The notes beneath the pieces are model-generated. The model ran no database searches. It worked only from the letters and a program-made list of their open reading frames with translations, and was not told the DNA's origin. Positions 24,472-32,587 of a stretch of DNA of 64,000 nucleotides are shown here, piece by piece. This stretch comes from Nitrospinae bacterium bin107 (GTDB taxonomy: Bacteria > UBA8248), in contig MPNJ01000005.1 in the NCBI GenBank assembly GCA_002238965.1, positions 1 to 64,000 of the forward strand. Reading direction: 5' to 3'. The position numbers and the translations under genes are program-made. Position 1 is the stretch's first letter, and each line of letters starts with the position of its first letter.

Positions 24472-25932
24472 ATGGATAATTCGGAGGGAAGAAGAGAAGC
24501 GCAGGCTGCGGAGAGCGATGGCCTGAAGATGGCGCCCGAAGAGATGCTCGATCTGGCGCGCAGGGCGGCGGAAATTCTCGTGGAGCGAAGCGGGAATCTG
24601 GCCGAGCAAGGCGCGTGGGACGGGGATTTCCAGCAGGAACTCGAAAAACAGCTCATGGAGGCTCCGCCCGAGGCCGCCCGTCCGGCGTCGGAGGTTTTGG
24701 AGCGCGCCGCGCGCGATATTCTCCCGTTTTCGTTGCGCCTGGACCATCCCCGTTCCCTCGCGTTCGTTTCGACCTCACCCACCTGGCCCGGCGTGCTGGC
24801 CGACTTCATGGCCGCAGGTTACACCATCAACCAATGCACCTGGCTGGTCGCGAGCGGCCCGAGCCAGCTCGAACTCGTCGTCATCGACTGGTTCCGGCGC
24901 TGGGTCGGCTATCCCGAAAGCGCGGGCGGACTTTTCACGAGCGGGGGTTCGGCGGCGAGCCTGGACGCCTTCGTCGCGGCGCGCGAAGCGTCGGGTCATC
25001 CCGATCGCGCGAGCGTGTACATGAGCGACCAGAGCCACAGCGCCCATATCCGCGCGGCGCGGATTATCGGCGTCAAGCCCGAGCGGATACGGCTTCTTCC
25101 GAGCGATGGAGACTTCCGCCTGGATATGGAGTCGCTCGCCCGCGCCGTGAATGAGGATCGCGCGGCGGGGCTCCACCCCATCGCGGTGTGCGCCAACGCC
25201 GGAGCGGTGAGTACGGGGGCTATCGACCCGCTCGGGGAGATGGCGGACTTCTGCGAGGCGCAGGGCATCTGGCTGCACGTCGACGCCGCCTACGGCGGTT
25301 TCGCGGCCGTCACCGAGCAGGGCAAGAATCTCCTGAAGGGCATGGAACGCGCAGATTCAATCGGAATGGACGCGCACAAATGGTTCTTTCAGCCCTACGA
25401 GGCAGGCGCCCTGCTCGTGAAGGATGTCACTACGCTCGAAAATGCGTTTGCGGTGCGGCACGATATTTTACAGGACACGATATGGGGCGCGAATCACCCG
25501 AACTTCTCCGATCGCGGCCTGCAGCTCAGCCGCTCGTTCCGGGCCTTGAAGGTATGGATGTCGGTGCAGACCTTCGGCATGGCCGCGTTCCGGCAGGCCG
25601 TCTCGAAGGGCATGGAACTGGCCGAACGTGCGGAGGCGTACGTCCGCGAGAGCCCGGTTCTGGAGATGTTGACGCCCGTCTCGCTGGGTGTTGTGTGCTT
25701 CCGGGTCAATCCGGCGGACTCAGGACTAGACGATAAGGCGCTTGAGGAGATCAACAAGACGATGCTCGCCCGCATCTTCTGGGATGACAAGGCGTTCGTC
25801 TCATCCACCCTTCTCAAGGGGAAGTTCGCGCTCAGGTTCTGCATCATCAACCACACCACGACATGGGACGACGTGCGCGAGACGCTCGAGACGATTGAGC
25901 GATTTGGCAGGGAGGCGCTGACCCCGGATTGA
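24472..25932 (+). CDS. PLP-dependent group II decarboxylase, copy 2
   Basis: A 486-residue paralogue of the preceding gene, alignable along its whole length. The cofactor lysine is K303 (MDAHKWFFQPYEAG), the ring aspartate is in LHVDAAYGGFAAV, and the C-terminal KALEEINKTMLARIFWDDKA is nearly identical to copy 1. The copies differ most in the first 40 residues and at the substrate loop (copy 1 LTGRNDHPRFFGFIPSSPT; here FSLRLDHPRSLAFVSTSPT). Two aromatic/phenylalanine positions are therefore replaced at the pocket entrance, which suggests different substrates. ATG 24472 is chosen because GGGAG precedes it and the protein then matches copy 1. Confidence 0.9.
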   Translation: MDNSEGRREAQAAESDGLKMAPEEMLDLARRAAEILVERSGNLAEQGAWDGDFQQELEKQLMEAPPEAARPASEVLERAARDILPFSLRLDHPRSLAFVSTSPTWPGVLADFMAAGYTINQCTWLVASGPSQLELVVIDWFRRWVGYPESAGGLFTSGGSAASLDAFVAAREASGHPDRASVYMSDQSHSAHIRAARIIGVKPERIRLLPSDGDFRLDMESLARAVNEDRAAGLHPIAVCANAGAVSTGAIDPLGEMADFCEAQGIWLHVDAAYGGFAAVTEQGKNLLKGMERADSIGMDAHKWFFQPYEAGALLVKDVTTLENAFAVRHDILQDTIWGANHPNFSDRGLQLSRSFRALKVWMSVQTFGMAAFRQAVSKGMELAERAEAYVRESPVLEMLTPVSLGVVCFRVNPADSGLDDKALEEINKTMLARIFWDDKAFVSSTLLKGKFALRFCIINHTTTWDDVRETLETIERFGREALTPD

Positions 25933-25968
25933 GCAACCCCGCGCTGAAGGACCTGAAAGCGTCTTCTA

Positions 25969-27006
25969 TTATTGAGACATCACCAGAGCGGCGCGTCCGG
26001 TGACTTGGCCCGCTTTCAGTCGTTCGTGTACGAGGTTGGCTTCCTCGAGCGGGTAGGTCTCGCTTACCAGCGGCCAGGCCTCGCCTCGCGCCACGATTTC
26101 GAGCGAGTCGATCACATCCTGCCGGGTGGCGTAGCGGCTGCCCAGGATCTGCTGCTCCTCGCGAAGCAACTCACGCGGGGAAAAGGGAAACCGTTCTATC
26201 CGGTTCGAGCCCATGGCGAGGAAGCGGCCCCCCTTGCCCAGCCCGCGCAGGCCGCCCTCGACCCCCTCGGCGGTGCAGACGAAATCGACGACGACGTCCA
26301 CGCCCGCGCCCCCGGTCAAATCACGCAGCGCATCGCCCAGGTTCTCCTGGGAGGCATCCACCGTATCGTGCGCGCCCATGTCGCGGCATTTGCCCAGCTT
26401 ATCCGCTGCGATGTCGACGGCGATGACGCGCGCACCCGCCCAGCGCGCCATCATCACCATGTGGATTCCCACGCCGCCGCCGCCGCCCACCACGGCCACG
26501 TTCTCCATCGGGCGGATTCCCGCGTGGCCGACCACCTTGTACGGCGTGGCGATGGCGTCCGAGATGACGCCCACCTCGGCGGGGTGTCCCTTGTAGTCCA
26601 GCCCCTCGGGCAGGGGGATGAAGCTCCGGGCGGGCAGCTTGATGTACTCGGCGTAGCCGCCGTCCATCTGGCGTCCGACATTACCGGCGAGATTATCGCA
26701 CAGGGTCTCGCGGTTCACGCGGCACCAGCGGCAGCGCCCGCAGGTGAAATAATAATACGCCGTCACGGGCGTCCCTTCGCTGAGTCCCTCCACGCCCGCG
26801 CCCACCTGCGTGATCTCTGCGGTGATTTCGTGGCCTATCACGAGCGGGAAATTCCCGCCCATGCGGCCCGCCCGGGTGTGCTCTATCGTAAGCCCCGAGC
26901 CGCAGGCCAGAACGCGCGCCACGGCTTCGCCCGGTCCCGCTACGGGGATGGGCCGTTCCTCCAGGACGAAGGGCGCGCCCGCCTCCGCCAATACCATCGC
27001 TTTCAT
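25969..27006 (-). CDS. Zinc-dependent alcohol dehydrogenase (MDR family)
   Basis: A 345-residue medium-chain dehydrogenase. The structural zinc lobe is visible as four cysteines in CGRCRWCRVNRETLC. The GroES-like catalytic domain has CGSGLTIEHTRAGRMGG and the conserved LVIGHEITAEITQVGAGVEG. The NAD(P) site is VAVVGGGGGVGIHMVMMARW. ATG 27006 after GGCAGGAG is preferred to the longer frame. Spacing between the first cysteine and the GHE motif is normal. Its position next to the decarboxylases suggests the reduction of amine- or acid-derived aldehydes, but this is inference. It is convergent with decarboxylase copy 2. Confidence 0.88.
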   Translation of the reverse strand: MKAMVLAEAGAPFVLEERPIPVAGPGEAVARVLACGSGLTIEHTRAGRMGGNFPLVIGHEITAEITQVGAGVEGLSEGTPVTAYYYFTCGRCRWCRVNRETLCDNLAGNVGRQMDGGYAEYIKLPARSFIPLPEGLDYKGHPAEVGVISDAIATPYKVVGHAGIRPMENVAVVGGGGGVGIHMVMMARWAGARVIAVDIAADKLGKCRDMGAHDTVDASQENLGDALRDLTGGAGVDVVVDFVCTAEGVEGGLRGLGKGGRFLAMGSNRIERFPFSPRELLREEQQILGSRYATRQDVIDSLEIVARGEAWPLVSETYPLEEANLVHERLKAGQVTGRAALVMSQ

Positions 27007-27104
27007 GTCATCTCCTGCCGGTAGTGGGGTGAAAGTTAGCATCAGTGTAGAGTATCACGCCCCGGAGCGGTAACGCGCGGGGGAATGTAGCCACCGGGGC
27101 TTCG

Positions 27105-28097
27105 CTAGCCGGTGCGAATATCCTTCGTCCATTCGCGGTTGGCGGCGTACCACTCCACCAGATGCGCGAGGCCCTCTGCGAGCTTCACCCGGGGCCGCCA
27201 GCCCAGGAGCCTCTCCGCCTTCTCAATGTTCGCCCACGTGGCCTTGACGTCGGCGGGGTTGCGCTCCTCGTGGCGAATCAGGGCTTTTTTCTCCACCAGG
27301 GCTTCGATGCGGGCGATAGCGTCGTTCAGGACGACGGGCTCGTCCGACCCCAGGTTGATGATTTCATACGCGACCGGCTTGATGGCCGCGATAGTGCCCC
27401 AGGCGATGTCGTCCACGTAAGTGAAATCGCGCGACTGCGTTCCGTCTCCATAGACGAGGACGGGTCTTCCCTCGGCTATCCACTGCGTGAAGCGGAAAAG
27501 GCTCATATCGGGCCGCCCCGCCGGGCCGTAGACGGTGAAGTAGCGCAGCACCGTCACGTCGATTCCATAAAGATGGTGATAAGTGTGGCAGAGCGTCTCG
27601 GCCGCTTTCTTGGAGGCCGCATAGGGCGATAGCGGCCTGTCGCTCGGGGCGTCCTCCCGGAAAGGTGCGGGCGTATCCGCCCCGTAAGCGCTCGAGGTGG
27701 AGGCGAGCACGAACTTCATCACGCCGAATTCCTTGCAGAGCTCCAGCAGGTTCAGCGCGCCGGTGACGTTGGTCTCGAAATACACCCAGGGATTCTCGAT
27801 GGATTGCCTTACGCCGGCGCGCGCGGCCAGGTTCAGAACGGCGTCAAATGGCGGCGCGTCTCCTTTGGCGTTTTGCGCGAACAACGCGCGCAAGGGGTCG
27901 GGACGGGTGATGTCGGCTTCATAAAAAACGAAGCCGGGCCGCGTCTTGAGGCGCGCGAGCCGGTAGTCCTTCAGCCGCGTGTCGTAGGCGTCGTTCATGT
28001 CGTCGACCCCCACGACGGCGTGGCCCTCATCCATCAGGAATTCACAAACCCTGGAGGCGATGAAGCCGGCAGCGCCCGTGACGAGATACTTAGCCAA
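27105..28097 (-). CDS. Nucleotide-sugar epimerase, UDP-glucuronate 4-epimerase-like
   Basis: An extended SDR of 330 residues. The NAD site is LVTGAAGFIASRVCEFLMDE. Catalytic residues are the serine/threonine in LASTSSAYGAD and the YAASKKAAE dyad. The family pattern LRYFTVYGPAGRPDMSLFRF and YVDDIAWGTIAAI is typical of GalE/UDP-glucuronate epimerases, which supply sugars for surface polysaccharides. The usual second glycine pattern GxxGxxG reads GAAGFIA here, a common variant. A second, shorter epimerase lies across the repeat region on the other strand. Confidence 0.88.
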   Translation of the reverse strand: MAKYLVTGAAGFIASRVCEFLMDEGHAVVGVDDMNDAYDTRLKDYRLARLKTRPGFVFYEADITRPDPLRALFAQNAKGDAPPFDAVLNLAARAGVRQSIENPWVYFETNVTGALNLLELCKEFGVMKFVLASTSSAYGADTPAPFREDAPSDRPLSPYAASKKAAETLCHTYHHLYGIDVTVLRYFTVYGPAGRPDMSLFRFTQWIAEGRPVLVYGDGTQSRDFTYVDDIAWGTIAAIKPVAYEIINLGSDEPVVLNDAIARIEALVEKKALIRHEERNPADVKATWANIEKAERLLGWRPRVKLAEGLAHLVEWYAANREWTKDIRTG

Positions 28098-28437
28098 AAC
28101 GCATTTCTCCTTGCGACGAACTTGTTGACGGCGACGCCAAGGCTATCAGGAGCGGGCGGTCGAGGTAAAATGACCTGGTCGACTTCGGGGTTTTAGGCTC
28201 GTCATCCGCCGAGCATTCAATTGTTCTGAATTGTTCCTCTCTCAGGGTTGGTTAAATTCACTTCCTTCCATGATGATAATTGCCGGAAAAGAGGTGTGAA
28301 GAATCAACTCCCCCCTTGAGGGGGAGTCGGTGAGGTGAGGGGGTTTTTCTCCCGAAACCAAACCGGTGGGGGGAGTTTTTTCCTGTGGCATGTCACCCCA
28401 TCGATTCAGCCTTCGCACAAACCCGCTCGGCTTCATC

Positions 28438-28465
28438 GTCTGGCTTTCCCCTCGGGAAGCCAGAC
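28438..28465. repeat. Perfect hairpin, 13-bp stem
   Basis: GTCTGGCTTTCCC pairs fully with GGGAAGCCAGAC plus one base across a three-base loop. There is no T-tract on either side, so it is more likely repeat-derived than an intrinsic terminator. Confidence 0.6.
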
Positions 28466-28469
28466 CCTC

Positions 28470-28710
28470 AAGGGGTTGTTGAAAAAGACCCCTTTTAGAG
28501 AGTAGAGGGGACGCCCCTCTCGACTGGTAAAACCAACCCCCCCTACCCCCCCTTGTCAGGGGGGTAAAAAAGGCGATGCGCCCCCGCCGGGCAGAGAGGG
28601 TTTTGCTGTTTCTTGCCCCCCTGACAAGGGGGGGTAGGGGGGGTTGCCCTTATGGGGTTTCTCTTTCAAGGGGGTTGCCTTTCCCTACTCAAGGGCTTTT
28701 TCAACAACTC
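28470..28710. repeat. MITE-like element, same ends as the 15-kb repeat
   Basis: The left end AAGGGGTTGTTGAAAAAGAC (28470-28489) matches the left end at 15084. The inverted right end CTTTTTCAACAACTC lies at 28696-28710. Inside, a 30-bp arm with two C-runs around TA, then TTGTCAGG (28535-28564), is repeated perfectly in inverted form at 28616-28645. No transposase frame is present. Confidence 0.65.
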
Positions 28711-28752
28711 TTCATCAATCGCGTTTGACTCGCGACGCGGCTCCTCCCTCAC

Positions 28753-28881
28753 CCTGAGTAGCCGCCGAAGGCGGCGTATCGAAGGGCGAGGGGAGTCGAA
28801 CGCCTCGCGCTAGGGGAGAATGCAATTCCTCCTTCATTAGTCGGAATTGACCTTCGATACGTGGTTTCACCGCTACTCAGG
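28753..28881. repeat. Inverted intergenic repeat pair
   Basis: CCTGAGTAGC and GTATCGAAGG (28753-28785) are answered by CCTTCGATAC and GCTACTCAGG (28851-28881). The left unit has its own inner hairpin, GCCGCC/GGCGGC. Units with this CCTGAGTAGC...GTATCGAAGG layout are common dispersed intergenic repeats in many GC-rich bacteria. Confidence 0.6.
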
Positions 28882-29149
28882 ATGAGGCGGAAAGAGGTTT
28901 TTCAACAACCCCCTTAAAGGCAGTGGTTCGCAAAGGCGCATCGCATCGCAATCCCCGAATCGCAATTATCCCTCACTCCGCTAAAACACGGCCCGTGGTT
29001 GAAATCCGCGCCGCAATCCGTAATGGTTGGTTTCATATGGGTGAGCATATTCTCCATGCGGTTGGGGGAGTAGCCGCTTAATGTTTCTCGGGCCGTGTAT
29101 GGACTTCGTGTCCGGCGAACCCGGTACTTATCAAGATTGAGAATTCGAG

Positions 29150-30079
29150 ATGGCGAACGTGTTGGTGACCGGAGGCGCCGGTTTCATCGGCTCTCATGTG
29201 GTGGAAGCCTGCCTGGAAGCGGGTGATTCCGTCTGGGTGGTGGATAATCTCGCCTCTGGCCTGGTGGAGGACATTTCCACCGGAGCGGTTTTTTGCGAGG
29301 GCGACATAGCCGATGCGGGGTTCATGCGCCGCGTGGTGGAAGAGGCTTCTCCCGCCGTCATCCACCATCTGGCGGCCCAGTCGAGCGTGGCGCACAGCCT
29401 GGCCGATCCCCTCCTGGATGCGCGCGTGAACGTCCTGGGCACGCTCAGCGTCCTGGAAGCGGCCAGGAGCATGGGTTCCATGCCCCGAGTCATCTACGCC
29501 GCGACGGGCGGGGCCTGCTACGGCGATCCCGAAGAGGAGATTGTGGATGAGAACTGCCCGTTTGCACCCGCCTCCCATTACGGGATGAGCAAGGTGGCGG
29601 GCGAGCGGCATCTCACCTTCTACGGGGCGCATTTCGGGCTGCCCGTCGTATCGCTGCGTCTCGCCAACGTCTACGGGCCGAGGCAGCGCCCCTCTCTCGA
29701 TGCGGGCGTGATATCGATTTTTGCGGAAAAACTGACGAATGCCGAGCCCCTCACGCTCTATGGACACGGCCGCGCGGGGCGCGATTACGTCTATGTGAAA
29801 GACGTGGTCAAGGCGTTCACCACTGCGGCCAAGGGCGGTGCGGACGGCGGGGCCTACAACATCGGTACGGGCGTCGTCACCGAGGTGGAGGCGCTGCTGG
29901 AAGTCCTCTGCCGCCGCATGGGCGAAACCCCCGTGAGCGTCGAGCGCGCGCCCTTGCGCGCGGGCGAGGTGTTCAGAATCGGTCTCGACGCAAGCGCGTT
30001 TGCGCAGAAAACCGGCTGGCGGCACAGCTTCTCACTCGATGAGGGCATCGCCGCCTTCCTGGAATCGCTCGAGTATTAA
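29150..30079 (+). CDS. NAD-dependent epimerase, UDP-glucose 4-epimerase-like
   Basis: An extended SDR of 309 residues. The NAD site is VLVTGGAGFIGSHVVEACLE, the substrate side is HHLAAQSSVAHS, the catalytic dyad is YGMSKVAGE, and the C-terminal pattern YGHGRAGRDYVYVKDVVKAF is that of the GalE-like group. The gene probably makes an activated sugar for glycans. It ends four bases inside the convergent PPOX-family gene. The divergent epimerase at 27105-28097 is a distant paralogue. Confidence 0.88.
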   Translation: MANVLVTGGAGFIGSHVVEACLEAGDSVWVVDNLASGLVEDISTGAVFCEGDIADAGFMRRVVEEASPAVIHHLAAQSSVAHSLADPLLDARVNVLGTLSVLEAARSMGSMPRVIYAATGGACYGDPEEEIVDENCPFAPASHYGMSKVAGERHLTFYGAHFGLPVVSLRLANVYGPRQRPSLDAGVISIFAEKLTNAEPLTLYGHGRAGRDYVYVKDVVKAFTTAAKGGADGGAYNIGTGVVTEVEALLEVLCRRMGETPVSVERAPLRAGEVFRIGLDASAFAQKTGWRHSFSLDEGIAAFLESLEY

Positions 30080-30501
30080 GCCGGCAGACGTCCGTAGACG
30101 CGCTCTGGCGTGACCAGCACGGCCACTGCGCCCTGGTTCACCATCGCCTGGTCGTATTCCTCCCAGTCGGGATGGTCCGAATCCCCGCAGGCGCGAAACA
30201 CCTCGCGGAACATCACGCGCATTTCCTCTTTTTCGGTGTTCTCGTAGTCGAAGAGTCTGGCCTTGCCCTCCACGCTCACCCAGGTGCGCCAGTCGGGGGT
30301 GACGTAGAGCACGGTGCACTGGGGGTTCTTGCGCAGGTTCCCCAGCTTCACCGACCAGCCGCGCACGATGACGAACGCCGCGCAGTCCTCATACGCTCCG
30401 CAAACGATGACGCTCGATTGCGCCGTGCCGTCCGGCCTCAAGCTCGTGACCACCCCCTTGTGGTTTTTCTCCATAAACGGTCTTGCATCTTCGAAGTTCA
30501 T
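30076..30501 (-). CDS. Pyridoxamine-phosphate-oxidase-like flavin/F420-binding protein
   Basis: A 141-residue split-barrel protein of the PPOX class. The start FMEKNHKGVVTSLRPDGTAQ and the middle VKLGNLRKNPQCTVLYVTPD WRTWVSVEG are typical of F420- or FMN-dependent reductases and haem-utilising relatives (TIGR03618-like). The substrate is unknown. The presence of an LLM oxidoreductase at 56.6 kb makes F420 use conceivable, but the window has no F420 biosynthesis gene. Confidence 0.82.
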   Translation of the reverse strand: MNFEDARPFMEKNHKGVVTSLRPDGTAQSSVIVCGAYEDCAAFVIVRGWSVKLGNLRKNPQCTVLYVTPDWRTWVSVEGKARLFDYENTEKEEMRVMFREVFRACGDSDHPDWEEYDQAMVNQGAVAVLVTPERVYGRLPA

Positions 30502-30589
30502 GAGATACCTCGCTTAGAATAAGAGAAACGGATATTTTCGCCATTGTAGCAAAATTCATGAACGAACGACGCCATAAGGAGAGCTGCCG

Positions 30590-31117
30590 ATGAGCCGTCT
30601 CGCACCGCTTGAACCCGAATCCATGCCGCCCCGTCAGAGAGAAGCCTATGAGGATCTCATCGCCAACCAGCGCGGCGGCGTGCGCGGGCCTTTCGGGGTC
30701 TGGTTGAGAAGCCCCGGCCTCGTCATCGCCCTGCGCAATCTCATGAAGTTTTATTATGAGGAAAGCGTCATCACCGAAGACATCCGCGAACTCGCCATCA
30801 TCATCACGACGCGCCACATGGGGGCGACCTACGCTTATTCCGCGCACGAGGCGCAAGCGCTCGCCAGCGGTCTGACGCCCGCCCTCGTCGCCGCGGTGAT
30901 GGCGCAGGAAACGCCCACCGAGGGCACCGACTTGGAGCTTTGCATATACAGGTATTGCACCGAGTTGCTCGAAACCAAAAAGGCGTCGGACGCCGCCTAT
31001 CAGGAGGCGTTTACTCTCCTGGGCGAGAAGGGTGTCGTCGACTTAACCGCCCTCGTGGGCTTTTATACGGCCATCTCTTTGACGCTCAACGCCTTCGAGA
31101 TTCCGCCCGTGACGTGA
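30590..31117 (+). CDS. Carboxymuconolactone decarboxylase-like (AhpD fold) protein
   Basis: A 175-residue all-helical protein of the CMD family. The pattern IRELAIIITTRHMGATYAYS leads to HEAQALASGLTPALVAAVMA, which carries the conserved His. The redox CxxC of AhpD is absent, so peroxidase-reductase activity is unlikely. Relatives include gamma-carboxymuconolactone decarboxylases of aromatic breakdown and many uncharacterised proteins. A TTT-rich end (GCGATTTTTTTTT near 31122) follows the stop. Confidence 0.8.
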   Translation: MSRLAPLEPESMPPRQREAYEDLIANQRGGVRGPFGVWLRSPGLVIALRNLMKFYYEESVITEDIRELAIIITTRHMGATYAYSAHEAQALASGLTPALVAAVMAQETPTEGTDLELCIYRYCTELLETKKASDAAYQEAFTLLGEKGVVDLTALVGFYTAISLTLNAFEIPPVT

Positions 31118-31229
31118 GGGAGCGATTTTTTTTTCTATGACAGTATATTTCGATGGTTCTGTCCACCCTTTATTGGCTTACGTCTTGGTTTTTTACCGAC
31201 TAGATTAATTTTAAAAAATTATCACTTAA

Positions 31230-31248
31230 ATAGCGAAGATATAGCGAA
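31230..31248. promoter_or_regulatory. Paired ATAGCGAA boxes before the HD/YwgA cassette
   Basis: ATAGCGAA lies at 31230-31237 and 31241-31248, 11 bases apart start to start, which is one helical turn. They are 20-38 bases before the start of the HD gene, next to TATGATATAG that could serve as a -10 region. The layout fits a repressor site; no binding protein is identified. Confidence 0.4.
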
Positions 31249-31267
31249 TGTATGATATAGTACTACG

Positions 31268-32587
31268 ATGGTCAGCAAAAGAACGCATGAAATACGAGAT
31301 CCCATCCATGTTTTCATCAGACTGGATTCTGATGAAAGGAAAGTTCTTGATTCGCCTCCCTTTCAGCGATTGCGTCATATTCACCAATTGGCCCTGACAT
31401 ACCTCGTTTATCCGGGTGGGACCCACAAGAGGTTCGAGCATTCACTCGGCGTAATGGAGCTGGCAAGCAGGATTTATGATGTCGTCACGGAACCGGAAAA
31501 TATATATCAGGAATCTAGAGCTGTTAGAGAGATTATTCCAAAGCATAGGGGATTAGAGCATCTGAAATGGAAAAGGACGTTAAGAATTGCGGCGTTGTGC
31601 CATGATCTCGGGCATCTCCCATTTTCTCATGCGTCGGAAGCATTATTGCCGAAGGGTTGGGATCATGAACGCATGACGATGGAAATAATTTTGGGCGAAG
31701 AATTGAAGGATATCTGGAAAGAAATAGATTTGCAGCCAGAGCGAGTTGCGAAACTGGCGATTGGAGCGAAGAAATCGAAAGATTATATGAGTGTCGAGTT
31801 GAATGAATGGGAGAGCATTTTATCGGAAATCATCACCGGGGATGTTTTCGGTGCCGACAGGATAGATTATTTGCTGCGGGATTCGTATCACACGGGGGTT
31901 GCCTACGGGAAATTCGATCATTACCGCTTAATCGATACGATGAGGATACTGCCGAAAGAAGGGGCGGATGGTTCTCAGGAGCCGGTTCTAGGTGTCGAGG
32001 AAGGCGGCTTGGAATCCGCCGAGGCGTTGCTGCTTGCGCGATATTTCATGTTCTCGCAAATATATTTTCATCCCGTCCGCCTCATTTATGATCAGCACTT
32101 GGCGGATTTTTTGAAATCCTGGTTGGGCGAGGGTATGTTTCCGACGGATTATAAAGAACACTTGAAATATACGGATAATGAAGTAATATCTGGGATGTTA
32201 TCCATTGCCAGAGATAAATCTCATCCCGCCCAGGCGCAAGCCGAGCGCATCGTTCGTCGTCGGCATTTCAAGAGAATCTATAGACCTGCAGCCGAGGATC
32301 AGAAATTCTTGGAACCGGGTCGGAAAATATATGAAGCGGCATCCGAGAAATTCGGTGAGGAAAATGTGAAGCATATTCAGAGGACTCAGGACAGGAGAAA
32401 AAGTTTTTTCCCGGTTCTCATACAAGGCGCGAGAATCTCAGAAGCGGCGAGCGAGAAAGAAACATTCTCAAACATTCCGCTGGCGTCTTGTGAGAATGTT
32501 TTCATTTCACCTGAAATGAAAGAGCAAGCCGATGTTTGGTTGAGTGGAAAGCGAGAAGAAATCCTTTCATCTGCCGGAGGGGAATAA
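31268..32587 (+). CDS. HD-domain phosphohydrolase, SAMHD1/YwfO-like dNTPase
   Basis: A 439-residue HD superfamily hydrolase. The metal site is visible: H58 in GTHKRFEHSLGVMELA, H112-D113 in CHDLGHLPFSHASE, and D197 in FGADRIDYLLRDSYHTG. GTHKRFEHSLG closely matches the SAMHD1 motif. Enzymes of this group cut dNTPs to nucleosides and triphosphate; antiviral dNTP depletion is known for some. There is no SAM or membrane domain. Base composition is more A+T-rich and codon use differs from the neighbours, a sign of transfer. The TAA overlaps the ATG of the next gene, so the two form a tight pair. No clear ribosome site precedes the ATG. Confidence 0.88.
   Translation: MVSKRTHEIRDPIHVFIRLDSDERKVLDSPPFQRLRHIHQLALTYLVYPGGTHKRFEHSLGVMELASRIYDVVTEPENIYQESRAVREIIPKHRGLEHLKWKRTLRIAALCHDLGHLPFSHASEALLPKGWDHERMTMEIILGEELKDIWKEIDLQPERVAKLAIGAKKSKDYMSVELNEWESILSEIITGDVFGADRIDYLLRDSYHTGVAYGKFDHYRLIDTMRILPKEGADGSQEPVLGVEEGGLESAEALLLARYFMFSQIYFHPVRLIYDQHLADFLKSWLGEGMFPTDYKEHLKYTDNEVISGMLSIARDKSHPAQAQAERIVRRRHFKRIYRPAAEDQKFLEPGRKIYEAASEKFGEENVKHIQRTQDRRKSFFPVLIQGARISEAASEKETFSNIPLASCENVFISPEMKEQADVWLSGKREEILSSAGGE

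Larger units (their letters stand above)
28098..29149. other. Repeat-dense intergenic region, no gene
   Basis: More than 1 kb without a credible gene separates two divergent epimerase genes. It holds a 13-bp-stem hairpin (28438-28465), a MITE-like element (28470-28710) with a perfect 30-bp inverted repeat inside, and an imperfect inverted pair at 28753-28881. A further TTTTTCAACAACCCCCTTAA end lies at 28898-28917. A GC-rich direct motif around 28308-28375 (CTCCCCCCTTGAGGGGGAGT) also looks repeat-derived. Confidence 0.7.

Noticed and set aside
25972-27024. 350-residue frame opposite the alcohol dehydrogenase
   Set aside because: Antisense shadow with His/Asp-rich composition; the zinc dehydrogenase on the minus strand is unambiguous.
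28242-28436. 64-residue frame in the repeat-dense gap
   Set aside because: It lies in G-rich repeat sequence (runs of CCCCC/GGGGG) and has no protein character.
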